Shown here one piece after another: positions 55,847-64,000 of a stretch of DNA of 64,000 bases (positions within the stretch are counted from its first letter, which is position 1; each line of letters opens with the position of its first letter). The position numbers were made by a program, and so were the translations under genes. A model generated the notes under the pieces. That model had not been told where the DNA came from, searched no databases, and was given only the letters and a program-made list of their open reading frames with translations. This DNA comes from Rhipicephalus microplus (taxonomy: Eukaryota; Arthropoda; Arachnida; Ixodida; Ixodidae), in contig NC_134701.1 in NCBI RefSeq assembly GCF_043290135.1, forward strand, positions 34,809,501 to 34,873,500, in the 5' to 3' direction.

Positions 55847-58800
55847 CTAAGAGTCTGGAGGCAGAGGGCTATGATATGGCTTAAGGCGGGCGATGTGGAC
55901 GATGTCACGTCCACGCCGGCGCATGTCGTCAGATGGGGAAAGTGGCTCGATGAGAAAATTCACCGGCGAGGTTTGCTCCAAAACGCGGTATGGGCCCTCG
56001 TACTTTGGAACGAGTTTTGAGGATATGCCGGGGCTTTGGTAAGGAACAGCCAGCCATACAAGTGATCCCGAGGAATAGCTGGGGCTTTGTGAAGAGTCGG
56101 CGTTGTTTTCTTTCTGGCGCTGTTGTTCTTGCGACGTAAAGGTGCGTGCGAGTTGACGGCACTCTTCCGCATTACGGGCAGCTTCGGACACAGATGGGCA
56201 TTCGGATGCGTCAGGATGGTATGGAAGGAGAGTGTCGATGGTGTGGGATGGTTCGCGTCCATAAAGAAGAAAGAAAGGTGAAAATCCAGTGGTAGACTGT
56301 GCCGCGGTGTTATATGCGAACGTGATGAATGGAAGAATGCGATCCCAGTTAGTATGATCGGATGTCACATACATGGCGAGCATATCGCCAAGGGTGCGGT
56401 TAAATCTTTCCGTGAGCCCGTTAGTTTGCGGGTGGTATGCAGTGGTCTTGCGATGAACAACATGGCATTGAGAAAGCAGAGACGTGACGGCTTCTGATAG
56501 GAAGGCTCGACCTCGGTCGCTTAGTAGCTCTCGAGGTGCACCATGTCTCAGTATGAAGCGATGAAGGATGAAGGATGCTACGTCCCGCGCAGTGGCACTT
56601 GGAAGGGCGGCGGTCTCAGCGTAGCGTGTTAAATGGTCCACAGCGACTATGATCCACCGATTTTCATCTGATGTTGTCGGTAGAGGGCCATAGAGATCAA
56701 TTCCGATCCGATCGAAAGGTTTGGCAGGGCACGGGAGCGGTTGAAGCGCACCGGACGAGTGGAAAGGCGGTGATTTGCGGCGTTGACAGTCAGGGCAGCC
56801 CATAACGAATTTTCGAACGAAATTATACATTCCGCGCCAGTAGAAGCGATGGCGAATGCGTTCGTAAGGTTTGAAAACTCCGGCATGACCACATTGGGGA
56901 TCGTCGTGAAAGGAGGCGCAGATTTGTGATCGCAAGCTGCGCGGGACAACCAAGAGCCACTTACGACCTTCGGGGGCGTAGTTGCGTCGGTGTAGCAGCC
57001 GATCACGAATCGCGAAATGAGCAGCTTGACGTCGGAGAGATCGTGGTACCGCAGTGGTTGACGATCCAGAGAGACAGTTAAAAAGGGAAGCGATCCACGG
57101 GTCCTTGTGTTGTTCACCGGTAAAAGAGTCGAGGTCGAGAGATGCGACGGAGTTGGTACCAGTGGTTTCGCAGGCCGAGTCGGGAGGTAAAGGCGAACGC
57201 GACAGGGCGTCGGCGTCAGAATGCTTGCGTCCGCTGCGATAGATGACACGAATGTCGTACTCCTGGATTTGCAGTGCCCACCGAGCTAGGCGGCCAGAAG
57301 GATCTTTCAATGTGGCGAGCCAACAAAGTGCATGGTTGTCCGTTACCAGGTCGAATGGGCGACCGTACAAATAAGGGCGGAACTTGCGAAGCGCCCACAC
57401 TAGCGCCGAGCACTCTTTTTCAGTGACGCTGTAATTGGCCTCAGCTTTAGTAAGTGTGCGACTCGCATAAGCGACGACGTATTCGGAGTAGCCCGGCTTG
57501 CGTTGGGCGAGGACGGCGCCTAGACCAACCCCACTAGCGTCTGTGTGAACTTCCGTTGCAGCTGTTGGGTCGAAATGCCGAAGAATTGGAGGAGATGTTA
57601 GCAGACTACGGAGCGTGGCAAACGCGACGTCGAAGTCACGAGACCAGGACGAAAGGTCTGCGTCACCGCGTAGGAGGTTGGTCAGTGGTGACATCATGGA
57701 CGCAAAATTTCGAACGAAGTGCCGGAAGTACGAGCATAGTCCGACAAAACTGCGTAATTCTTTCAGTGTAGTAGGTTTCGGGAACTCAGCGACTGCTCGC
57801 AGTTTTGCAGGGTAGGGTCGAACACCATCCTTGGACACGATGTGCCCTAAGATGGACAGCTCTCGCGCGGCGAAGCGGCACTTTTTAAGGTTCAGTTGGA
57901 GCCCAGCGTTGGTTAAACACGTCAGCACCAGTTGGAGCCGACGCAGATGTGTAGGAAAATCGGGAGAGAAAACGACAATGTCGTCGAGGTAGCATAGACA
58001 CACAGACCACTTCAGTCCACGCAGTGTGTTGTCCATGAGTCGTTCAAACGTGGCAGGAGCATTACAAAGCCCAAATGGCATTACGTTAAATTCGTACAGG
58101 CCATCTGGTGTAATGAACGCAGTTTTCTGGCGATCAGCTTCTGCCATAGGAACCTGCCAGTATCCAGATCGTAAGTCTAAGGAGGAGAAGAATTCGGCTC
58201 CTTGGAGGCTGTCAAGGGCGTCGTCGATGCGCGGTAATGAATAGACGTCTTTCCGCGTCACCTTGTTTAATCGCCGGTAGTCGACGCAAAATCGAATCGA
58301 TCCATCCTTCTTTCGGACTAGAACGACAGGAGATGCCCAAGGACTGTGCGATGGTTGAATAACGCGACGGCGTAGCATCTCTTCGACCTGGTCGTTGATG
58401 ACGTGACGTTCTGCTGCAGAGACACGGTACGGTCTTTGACGCAATGGCTGGTGCGAACCAGTGTCAATGTAGTGGTGCACTGCGGAAGTCCGACCCAATT
58501 GCGGCTGAGAAACGTCGAATGAATTCGCGAAGTGCTGGAGAAGATTAAGAAGCTCGGCGCGTTCATGGGCACTTAAGGTGTCGGCGATGGAACTCGAGAA
58601 GGTGTCACTCGATGAGCATTCCAGTGGGGAAAGGGCATGAAGTTCGGTCGAGGCGCTACTGCACGATTCGTCTGGCATGTTAAGGAATAAAGAGGAATCG
58701 AGGTACTCCACTCGACCGAGACATTCGCCGGCAAGTAGCGTAAGCGGTGCAGAAAGGGGGTTGTGGACGAAAATATTGCTTCGGCCCGCAGTGACGTCGA

Positions 58801-59512
58801 GTGTAGCGAAAGGCAAGGAAACGGCTCTGCGGCTCATGAAAATGTCGGAAGGTGTAAACATTACTGTAGCGTCGTTATGGTCATCGCAGCAAACAGGGAC
58901 AACGGCAAGAGAGGCTGGCGGAATTTCAGTGTCTTCACGTACGACGAGTTTTGGAGACCGCTCAAGAGTTTCGTGCAAAGGTTCGTCATACAGGTGCGAA
59001 AATTGAACTTCAGCGCGTGCGCAGTCGATGACGGCATGATGTTGTGACAGGAAGTCCCACCCGAGGATAACGTCATGCGAGCACACCGAAAGGACGATGA
59101 ACTCGACAACGTACATAGAGCCTTGGATGAAAATGCGGGCTGTACAGGTGCCGAGAGGTCTGACTGGCTGTGCGCTAGCCGTACGAAGCGATAGTCCAGA
59201 GAGCGGCGTGGTCACTTTGCGTAGGGAGCGGCAGAGCTGGGCGGCTATAACAGAAACGGCAGCACCTGTGTCGATGAGGGCAAATGTAGAAACACCATCG
59301 ACAGATATGGCGACGACGTTAGCAGGTGAAGTGCGAGGACTTGGGCATTTCGATGACGGCGCAGTTCTTGCCTCTGGAACTGCGGCGTTCAGTTTTCCCG
59401 GTTGGAAGAAGCGGGTCGGGGACGCATTGGGGACAGAGATCGCCTGCGAGCAGACGGCGAGCGGGAAGAGTGAGTCGGAGCTGGGCGCTGGGGTGACTGA
59501 GACCCGGGAAGA
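55847..59512 (-). CDS. Element F Pol polyprotein (protease, RT, RNase H, integrase), intact frame
   Basis: Open from just after a TAA at 59513-59515 to the stop at 55847, about 1,221 codons without interruption. In order: aspartic protease [10 protein letters not shown] (DTGA codons at 59261-59272) with ILGWDFLS; the RT with [38 protein letters not shown] and YLDD (57980-57991); RNase H with [10 protein letters not shown] and K-E-C-S-A-L-V-W. The integrase HHCC finger reads H...H...C-P-D-C. The DDE core has [16 protein letters not shown] and [13 protein letters not shown], and the C-terminal domain has GPYRVL and [16 protein letters not shown]. No chromodomain. No early ATG is seen in this frame, so Pol is probably made by -1 frameshifting from gag, in an overlap between about 59512 and 59395. 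The length is usual for gypsy Pol. Confidence 0.96.
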   Translation of the reverse strand, partial: SSRVSVTPAPSSDSLFPLAVCSQAISVPNASPTRFFQPGKLNAAVPEARTAPSSKCPSPRTSPANVVAISVDGVSTFALIDTGAAVSVIAAQLCRSLRKVTTPLSGLSLRTASAQPVRPLGTCTARIFIQGSMYVVEFIVLSVCSHDVILGWDFLSQHHAVIDCARAEVQFSHLYDEPLHETLERSPKLVVREDTEIPPASLAVVPVCCDDHNDATVMFTPSDIFMSRRAVSLPFATLDVTAGRSNIFVHNPLSAPLTLLAGECLGRVEYLDSSLFLNMPDESCSSASTELHALSPLECSSSDTFSSSIADTLSAHERAELLNLLQHFANSFDVSQPQLGRTSAVHHYIDTGSHQPLRQRPYRVSAAERHVINDQVEEMLRRRVIQPSHSPWASPVVLVRKKDGSIRFCVDYRRLNKVTRKDVYSLPRIDDALDSLQGAEFFSSLDLRSGYWQVPMAEADRQKTAFITPDGLYEFNVMPFGLCNAPATFERLMDNTLRGLKWSVCLCYLDDIVVFSPDFPTHLRRLQLVLTCLTNAGLQLNLKKCRFAARELSILGHIVSKDGVRPYPAKLRAVAEFPKPTTLKELRSFVGLCSYFRHFVRNFASMMSPLTNLLRGDADLSSWSRDFDVAFATLRSLLTSPPILRHFDPTAATEVHTDASGVGLGAVLAQRKPGYSEYVVAYASRTLTKAEANYSVTEKECSALVWALRKFRPYLYGRPFDLVTDNHALCWLATLKDPSGRLARWALQIQEYDIRVIYRSGRKHSDADALSRSPLPPDSACETTGTNSVASLDLDSFTGEQHKDPWIASLFNCLSGSSTTAVPRSLRRQAAHFAIRDRLLHRRNYAPEGRKWLLVVPRSLRSQICASFHDDPQCGHAGVFKPYERIRHRFYWRGMYNFVRKFVMGCPDCQRRKSPPFHSSGALQPLPCPAKPFDRIGIDLYGPLPTTSDENRWIIVAVDHLTRYAETAALPSATARDVASFILHRFILRHGAPRELLSDRGRAFLSEAVTSLLSQCHVVHRKTTAYHPQTNGLTERFNRTLGDMLAMYVTSDHTNWDRILPFITFAYNTAAQSTTGFSPFFLLYGREPSHTIDTLLPYHPDASECPSVSEAARNAEECRQLARTFTSQEQQRQKENNADSSQSPSYSSGSLVWLAVPYQSPGISSKLVPKYEGPYRVLEQTSPVNFLIEPLSPSDDMRRRGRDIVHIARLKPYHSPLPPDS

Positions 59513-60651
59513 TTAGTGTAGCCATACTGCGGTGAAGGATAGGGAGCAGGTAGGTGCGTGGGCGGCGGGTCCTACGGTAACGGCCAAGTAGCGTTGTGTT
59601 GCGATTGGAAACGACGACGACAATATCGTGCCACGTGTCCTGGAGTACCGCAGGCGTAGCAGATTGGTCGATTGTCAGCAGTGCGCCAGGAATTGCTGAC
59701 TCGTGGTGCAGCCCAAGGTGTCGAAAGAGGGGTAGAGTGGGGAGCGACTGCAGGCATGGGTGGCAAAAGCTGCTGGCGGGGTCTGCTGCGTACCACCTGG
59801 GCATAAGTAAGAGGCGCGGCCACGGGCTGCATAGCCGGCGCATGGGGAACAGTCACGGCCACAGGCTGCCGGTGGGCAGCGACGGGAACAGCCTGAGCTA
59901 CCTCTTCGGCAATAACGTCGCGGAGTGGTGAGGGCAGACGAGGGGACGGCGGCTGATGCGTGAAGGGAATCAACGACAGTTGCCGAGCTACTTCTTCACG
60001 CACGAAGTCTTTAATCTCTTGCAGGGTTGGTGCGTGGTCGGGAACGGAAGTGAGACTGGAGAGCGAGTCGGCGTGTGAGGAAAATGGCCGAGTCAGGGCG
60101 CGCTGCTTGCTCAACTCGTCGAAACTTTGACACAAAGTAACAAGTTCCGCAACGGTGGCAGGATTACGGGCGAGGAGCAGCTGATATGCACCGTCATTTA
60201 TCCCTTTGAGGATGTGTTGAATCTTCTCCGACTCGGGCATGGTGGTATTCAGTCGGTTGCAAAGTCCAATGATGTCTTCAATGTAGCTTGTGAAGGATTC
60301 CGTTGGTTTTTGTGCGCGAGTCCGCAAGCGTTGTTCGGCTCTGGACTTGCGGACAGCGGGTCGGCCAAAAACGTCAGCGAACAACGTTTTGAAGATGGAC
60401 CACGTCGTAATGTCGTTTTTGTGGTTGTTATACCACATTTCGGCTACGTCAGTGAGGTAAAAGATGACGTAAGTCAATTTGTCCGCGTCATCCCACTTGT
60501 TGTTTGCGCTTACCAGTTCGTAGTTAGCGAACCAGTCTTCCACGTCAGTCTCATCAGCTCCGCTAAAGACTTTGGGCTCTCGCAAACGAAGAACGCCGGG
60601 GTTGCTGGGGGATGGAGTGGAAGAGCCAGGTTGCGCGTTGTTGGTAGCCAT
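59395..60651 (-). pseudogene. Element F gag, one premature stop
   Basis: Starts at ATG 60651 (MATNNAQPGS...). The capsid region has D-V-E-D-W-F-A-N-Y-E, V-A-E-M-W-Y-N-N-H, F-T-S-Y-I-E-D-I-I-G-L-C and H-I-L-K-G-I-N-D-G-A-Y. A Pro/Gln-rich linker follows, then a zinc knuckle C-Y-A-C-G-T-P-G-H-V-A-R-Y-C, then an Arg/Ser-rich tail. A TAG at 59572-59574 replaces the Tyr present in element C. Beyond it the frame continues to a TGA near 59395. The stop falls after the zinc knuckle, so a shortened Gag with capsid and nucleocapsid could still be made; Pol expression by frameshift downstream would be cut off unless the stop is read through. Confidence 0.92.
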
Positions 60652-60751
60652 GATGGTAGGTAGCGTTCGGTTGCGCAGCTCCAGGTTGAGGCGACGGCGA
60701 ATGGCAGCACCCAGGTTCAGGCGACGGGGAATGTCAGCACCCTCCACCAAT

Positions 60752-60930
60752 TGAAAAAGGGTTTATTGGCGACTGTTGCGACGGTGGTCCTACGATGAAA
60801 CACGATCGGACAACAGCAACGGTCGAGCAGATGCCGGCGATGATCAGCACGAGCCGAGCGAGCGAAGCCAAGCACCCAGTACCCAAGCGGTGGCGATGTT
60901 GTTTGCCAACGATGCGTTTTTTTCTTCACA
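60752..60930 (-). repeat. 5' LTR of element F
   Basis: 179 bp, TG...CA (TGTGAAGAAA... on the element strand), with AATAAACCC near its end. The primer-binding region lies at about 60733-60751. Confidence 0.95.
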
Positions 60931-60943
60931 ATATATATATATA

Positions 60944-61035
60944 TAAAGTCAAGCGAATCTTCCGTGAGGAGTAACAACGTGGTTTATATTGACGTTTCAG
61001 CCAGAGTCTGGCCTTTATGGCCTTTTTCAGGATTA
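60944..61035 (-). mobile_element. Penelope-type 3' terminus fragment with decayed hammerhead-like motif
   Basis: On the minus strand: CCTGAAAAAGGCC, an imperfect hairpin (GCCAGACTCTGGC), then TGAAACGTC (about 60991-60999), then 47 nt to an (AT)n tract at 60931-60943. The arrangement equals that of the Penelope element end at 48191-48272 and the palindrome arm at 55441-55502. The core CUGANGA is mutated (CTGAAAA), so a ribozyme would be dead. No coding part remains. Confidence 0.55.
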
Positions 61036-61069
61036 GGGTATAGTTTGTTGCTGCTCAGCTTTATGTAAA

Positions 61070-61250
61070 TAAAATCAGAGGGAGAGAGAAAAAAAGAAAA
61101 CAAAAAGAAAAAAAGAAAAAAGAAGGCAGAAAAATAGTATAAAAAGAGAACAAGAAAAAGAATATGCGGTGGACTCTCCTGGGCGCCCTCTTTCACTCTT
61201 CCTTCCCCTTCCCCCTCCCTATCTCTTCCTTTTCTTCTTTTCATTTTTAG
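61070..61250. repeat. Purine-rich then pyrimidine-rich tract
   Basis: 61077-61165 is almost all A/G on the plus strand, and 61185-61247 is almost all C/T (TTCCTTCCCCTTCCCCC and similar). No gene. The pair of opposite-strand polypurine tracts is a low-complexity feature. Confidence 0.8.
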
Positions 61251-61289
61251 GATGTCTGCAGTCGGTTGCGGCCTGATTGTCTAACGATA

Positions 61290-61556
61290 CGGAATGTCCA
61301 TCGAGACGGAATGTCCAATAGTGGACATTTCGTCACTGTGGACATTCTATATCGTTGAACATTCCATCTCGGTTAGACATTCAGGCTCGTTGGACATTCC
61401 GTCTCGATGTACTGCCGTCTCGGTTGGACATTCAAGCTCATTGGACATTGAGGCTCGTTGGACATTCAGTTTCGGTTGGACATTCAGGCTCGTTGGACAT
61501 TCATCCTCGCCCCTAACGTGACCCATTGGACATTACGTCTCGTTAGAAAATCGGTC
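61290..61556. repeat. Minisatellite, about 17-bp unit (GGACATTC...CTCGTT)
   Basis: More than ten degenerate copies of a unit close to GGACATTCAGGCTCGTT, with variants GACGGAAT/CCGTCTCG. Some units are in partial inverted relation at the left edge (GAGACGGAATGTCC). The frame 61294-61521 that crosses it is a repeat artefact. Confidence 0.9.
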
Positions 61557-61650
61557 TCGTTCTGAAAACGAGACTCCCCAGTATCGGGAACGAAAATGTC
61601 CTTTGAATTTCTTAATTGTGCATCACTTTAGGGGGCCGGGCTGTCATTGC

Positions 61651-61706
61651 ATTGTAGTTCACAACACGTGGCACCTCTATTGTAGTCCACAACACGTGCC
61701 AGCACA
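61651..61706. repeat. 28-bp tandem duplication with E-box motifs
   Basis: ATTGTAGTTCACAACACGTG at 61651 recurs as ATTGTAGTCCACAACACGTG at 61679, and both copies carry the palindrome CACGTG. Function unknown. Confidence 0.8.
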
Positions 61707-61924
61707 TGGCGCTCTCGCAAAAGTAAGATTCGCGTGAAACATTGCCTACACGACTAGCAAGGAATGCAGCCGAGTAGGTGTCACCACAGAATTCGTGAAC
61801 GCGAACGGTGCAGCACTGGTTCCAGTGCTCGAATACGGCGCTTTCAATGACCTGAATACAAATATGGAGGTCGAAACGGGGTCCGACAAGACGAGTTTAC
61901 GCTCGAGTATACTCAACGCCAGTA

Positions 61925-63600
61925 TTGTTTACTTATTTATTAAAAATACCTTACATGCCCATTCAAAGGCACTGAGTATGGGGAGAATCAGTAAATTCCC
62001 TGCAAAAAATACAGACAAAAAGTTCAAAAGAACAAAGAAACAAACAAAAAAAACAAATAATAAACAGCAAGGTGCAACAAAGTTATATATTAGTAAAATG
62101 CAACGAAGTCAGGTTATCACAATAAGTTTCACATGTAGAGATGGAACAATGCATCCTGGAAGGCCGTTCCAATGTGCTATTGCTCGAAGTAATGGTGATA
62201 AGCTAAATTCTTGTGTTTGGCACCGAACGCGCGTGAAACAACGAGCGTTGTGAATGCGTCAAAATGTGGGCAGAGGAAGATGAAGGGGTAAACAGCGGGA
62301 TTTATTACTTGTTATGTACCTATGAAATAAACATAAAATGAAATTGACGCGACTTCGATCTAGTGACATAAATGCGAAGTCTTGTTTTATTAGGGTGATG
62401 CTTGAACGATAGTCATAGTTACCAGCAACGAATCTCGGTTTCCTATTCTGGACGGCTTCCAGCATACGCACAAGGTAATCTTGTTATAGTGGCATGTCGA
62501 TGATGCACACGATGCACACTGCGATTGTGGACGAACATAAGTTAGGTATGATAATGTACGTACGTTAGAATGAGCGTTGCGCAAGCTCCTGCGAAGATAG
62601 CCGAGAGACTGTGAGTCTTTAAGGGACAGCTGCTATGTGCGTAGTCCAAGATAAATCGCATGAAAGGTGAACGCCGAGATATTTGTACGATGGTTTGACT
62701 GAAACAACATTACTCTTAATAGTATAGAGAAAGGGTGAATTAGTACGATTTCTAGTGAACGAGATTAACTTACATTTAGAGGCGTAAAAGACATTTGCCA
62801 ATCTTGACACCAGCTGAAGGTTAGATTAAGGTCACTCTAAAGAGCAAAATGATTGTCAGCAGATTGAATATTGAGGTGGATGACGCAATCATCCATGCAT
62901 AACCTAACTGAGGTTTAAGGGTTAGTGGGCAAGAATTTAATGTATATTGTCACGGGGTCGTGGTGTCGACGAAGTAAGCAGAGAGTGGTCAAAATAAACT
63001 GTTTATTGTGCTGAACTTGTGGCCACGTAAAAGAAATGTCAGGTTACAGCAAAACACTGGCACTGATAGCGACGAACAGGGCATCGGATCAACTACAAGT
63101 GATGACGCGCGTCGGCATTTATACATGTGCCGTCGAATACTCTAGCGCTATCACTGGTCGTCCTGCAAGTTCTGGAATAATCTCGAGTGTTCGCTTCTTG
63201 CGCGCGGTCTTAACAGAACAATCTACATTGATCGCGAAGTTTCTCGAACAATCAGGCACAGTTAGCGCTGAGTATTTCTGACAGGCCTTGTGGGCAACAA
63301 CTGAAAGAAACAAAATTGAGACTAAGGAACATGCGTGGATAAATTAAAACCAGTATTGGACTCAGTACACTGCCTTGGAGAACACCAGATTAGAGGTGAA
63401 GTGTCGTTCCCCACCGTGAATTTCTGACGGGAAGAGATCAAGTTGCGTATCCAAGACAGTGTTAGTGAATCTATACAGAGGGAAGACAATTTGGAGATTA
63501 AACGACAATTAGGGACAGTATGGAGAGCTTTGGCGAAGTGGAAAAAGAGGCAACTGGTTTGATCGTTACGGTTCATATTGCCAAATGCATGTTGACATTT
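61925..63600 (-). pseudogene. LINE RT and C-terminus (Jockey/CR1 group), split by a solo LTR
   Basis: Minus strand: D-F/F-A-K-A-x-D-T-V-P-type block (63500-63570), L-S-W-I-R-N-L-I-S-S-R-Q-K-F-T-V (63420-63470), and Q-G-S-V-L-S-P-I-L-V-L-I-Y (about 63330-63390). A solo LTR follows. After it comes the catalytic region with M-D-D-C-V in place of A-D-D-C-V (about 62882-62900), then S-W-C-Q-D-W-Q-M, K-C-K-L-I-S-F-T-R-N-R, Y-K-Y-L-G-V-H-L-S (62620-62800), R-N-A-H-S-N-V-R-T-L-S-Y-L and W-N-G-L-P-G-C (about 62150). The 3' end has an AATAAATAAG tail near 61935-61945. The 5' half is missing. Frameshifts throughout. Confidence 0.8.
62949..63300 (+). repeat. Solo LTR inside the LINE
   Basis: A 352-bp block, TGTCACGGGG...GGGCAACA, separates the two halves of the LINE RT. 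It has TG...CA ends, an AATAAA (about 62995-63000), and no coding sequence. It is longer than and unlike the LTRs of elements A-J, so it belongs to another LTR family that is common in ticks as far as I recall. No clear target duplication was seen. Orientation is inferred from the AATAAA. Confidence 0.6.
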
Positions 63601-63748
63601 TGTGGGACGATGCGAGTGTGTACCTGATGAAGAGGACGAAGAGTGATCTCCACTCGGTGTCTGGTTTACGGGTCACGCCGCTGCTGCTGCTGGTTTGAAA
63701 TATATTTCATATACAGCCTCGTCGATACGGCGTCTCTCTTCCGTAACA
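63601..63748 (+). repeat. 5' LTR of element J
   Basis: 148 bp, TGTGGGACGATGCGAG...TCTTCCGTAACA. It is followed by a primer-binding-like TTTGGTGGAGGTGGAACG. The end resembles D's LTR. The partner LTR lies outside the window. Confidence 0.7.
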
Positions 63749-63822
63749 TATTTGGTGGAGGTGGAACGTTCGCCATCCTCACCACGAAGCTTCGCAGTGG
63801 CCGCACCGCCCAACCTCCCGCC

Positions 63823-64000
63823 ATGGCTTATAATGATAACACGCCACCACCATTAGCTGGAGCGCCAGCTACTACGTACCTTGCGATGTCCCACCCCTGT
63901 GATCCCGGTACGTTCTCCGCTTAGCCTGGCCTCGACGTCGACTACTCGCTCCGCATGTACGAGCGCCTTAGCCTGTCTCACCGATGGGACCCTACCATGA
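63823..64000 (+). pseudogene. Element J gag, N-terminus (cut by window end, one stop)
   Basis: ATG at 63823, M-A-Y-N-D-N-T-P-P-P-L...; an in-frame TAG at about 63922-63924; then D-V-D-Y-S-L-R-M-Y-E-R-L-S-L-S-H-R-W-D-P, the usual start of a gypsy capsid (compare D-V-E-D-W-L-S-S-Y-E in element B). It continues past 64000. Same group as D and G by its LTR. Confidence 0.72.

Noticed and set aside
61290..61556. CRISPR-like repeat array
   Set aside because: Units are contiguous and degenerate with no unique spacers, and the DNA is eukaryotic; it is a minisatellite.
61795..62253. 152-codon plus-strand open frame with a Lys-rich centre
   Set aside because: It lies opposite the C-terminal and 3' untranslated part of the minus-strand LINE and has no domain; it is a shadow frame.

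Overview
This is eukaryotic, almost entirely transposon-derived DNA, most likely from a hard tick (Ixodidae, metastriate type). The clues are a tRNA-derived SINE that I recognise as Ruka-like, CR1/L2-type LINEs whose first ORF carries an SGNH-esterase domain, many Ty3/gypsy retrotransposons with short (about 150-180 bp) LTRs, a Penelope-like element (PLE) with a GIY-YIG endonuclease, and long (TA)n and (GATA)n tracts. No complete host gene is recognisable. The only non-transposon coding candidate is a weak terminal exon at 6544-6745 (minus).

Layout. 228-4862: a LINE on the minus strand (ORF1 esterase, ORF2 endonuclease/RT). 7287-18102: an old gypsy element A (minus) split by a much younger gypsy element B (11166-16396, 157-bp LTRs, 4-bp target duplication CACG). 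19348-24655: a decayed plus-strand gypsy C. 26270-27540: a decayed LINE RT. 28667-40221: a plus-strand gypsy H with a SCAN-like gag, split by gypsy D (29722 to about 34490, minus) and again, inside its protease, by gypsy E (34627-39991, minus). 42188-43216: a Ruka-like SINE, a diverged satellite of about 147 bp and a GATA tract. 43540-49725: gypsy G (minus), split by a 305-bp mini-element with inverted termini (45005-45309) and by a PLE with a long intact ORF (46208-48272). 50460-55012: a second LINE (plus). 55051-55631: SINE, TA tracts and a near-perfect palindrome. 55632-60930: gypsy F (minus), the best preserved element, with an uninterrupted pol frame of about 1,220 codons. 60944-61035: a PLE terminus. 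61290-61706: minisatellite and short duplications. 61925-63600: a LINE (minus) holding a solo LTR. 63601-64000: the 5' LTR and gag start of gypsy J (plus), cut by the window edge.

How it works together. Autonomous gypsy elements encode Gag (capsid, nucleocapsid) and Pol (protease, RT, RNase H, integrase). The LINEs encode an esterase ORF1 and an endonuclease-RT ORF2, and the SINEs are expected to borrow LINE machinery. Nesting gives a relative clock: A before B, H before D and E, G before the PLE and the mini-element. Three separate PLE ends share a hammerhead-like core 45-47 nt from the terminus, and two of them abut (TA)n. Most gypsy copies lie on the minus strand, and the density of nested, broken elements resembles heterochromatin or a possible piRNA-type cluster. 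That last point is inference.
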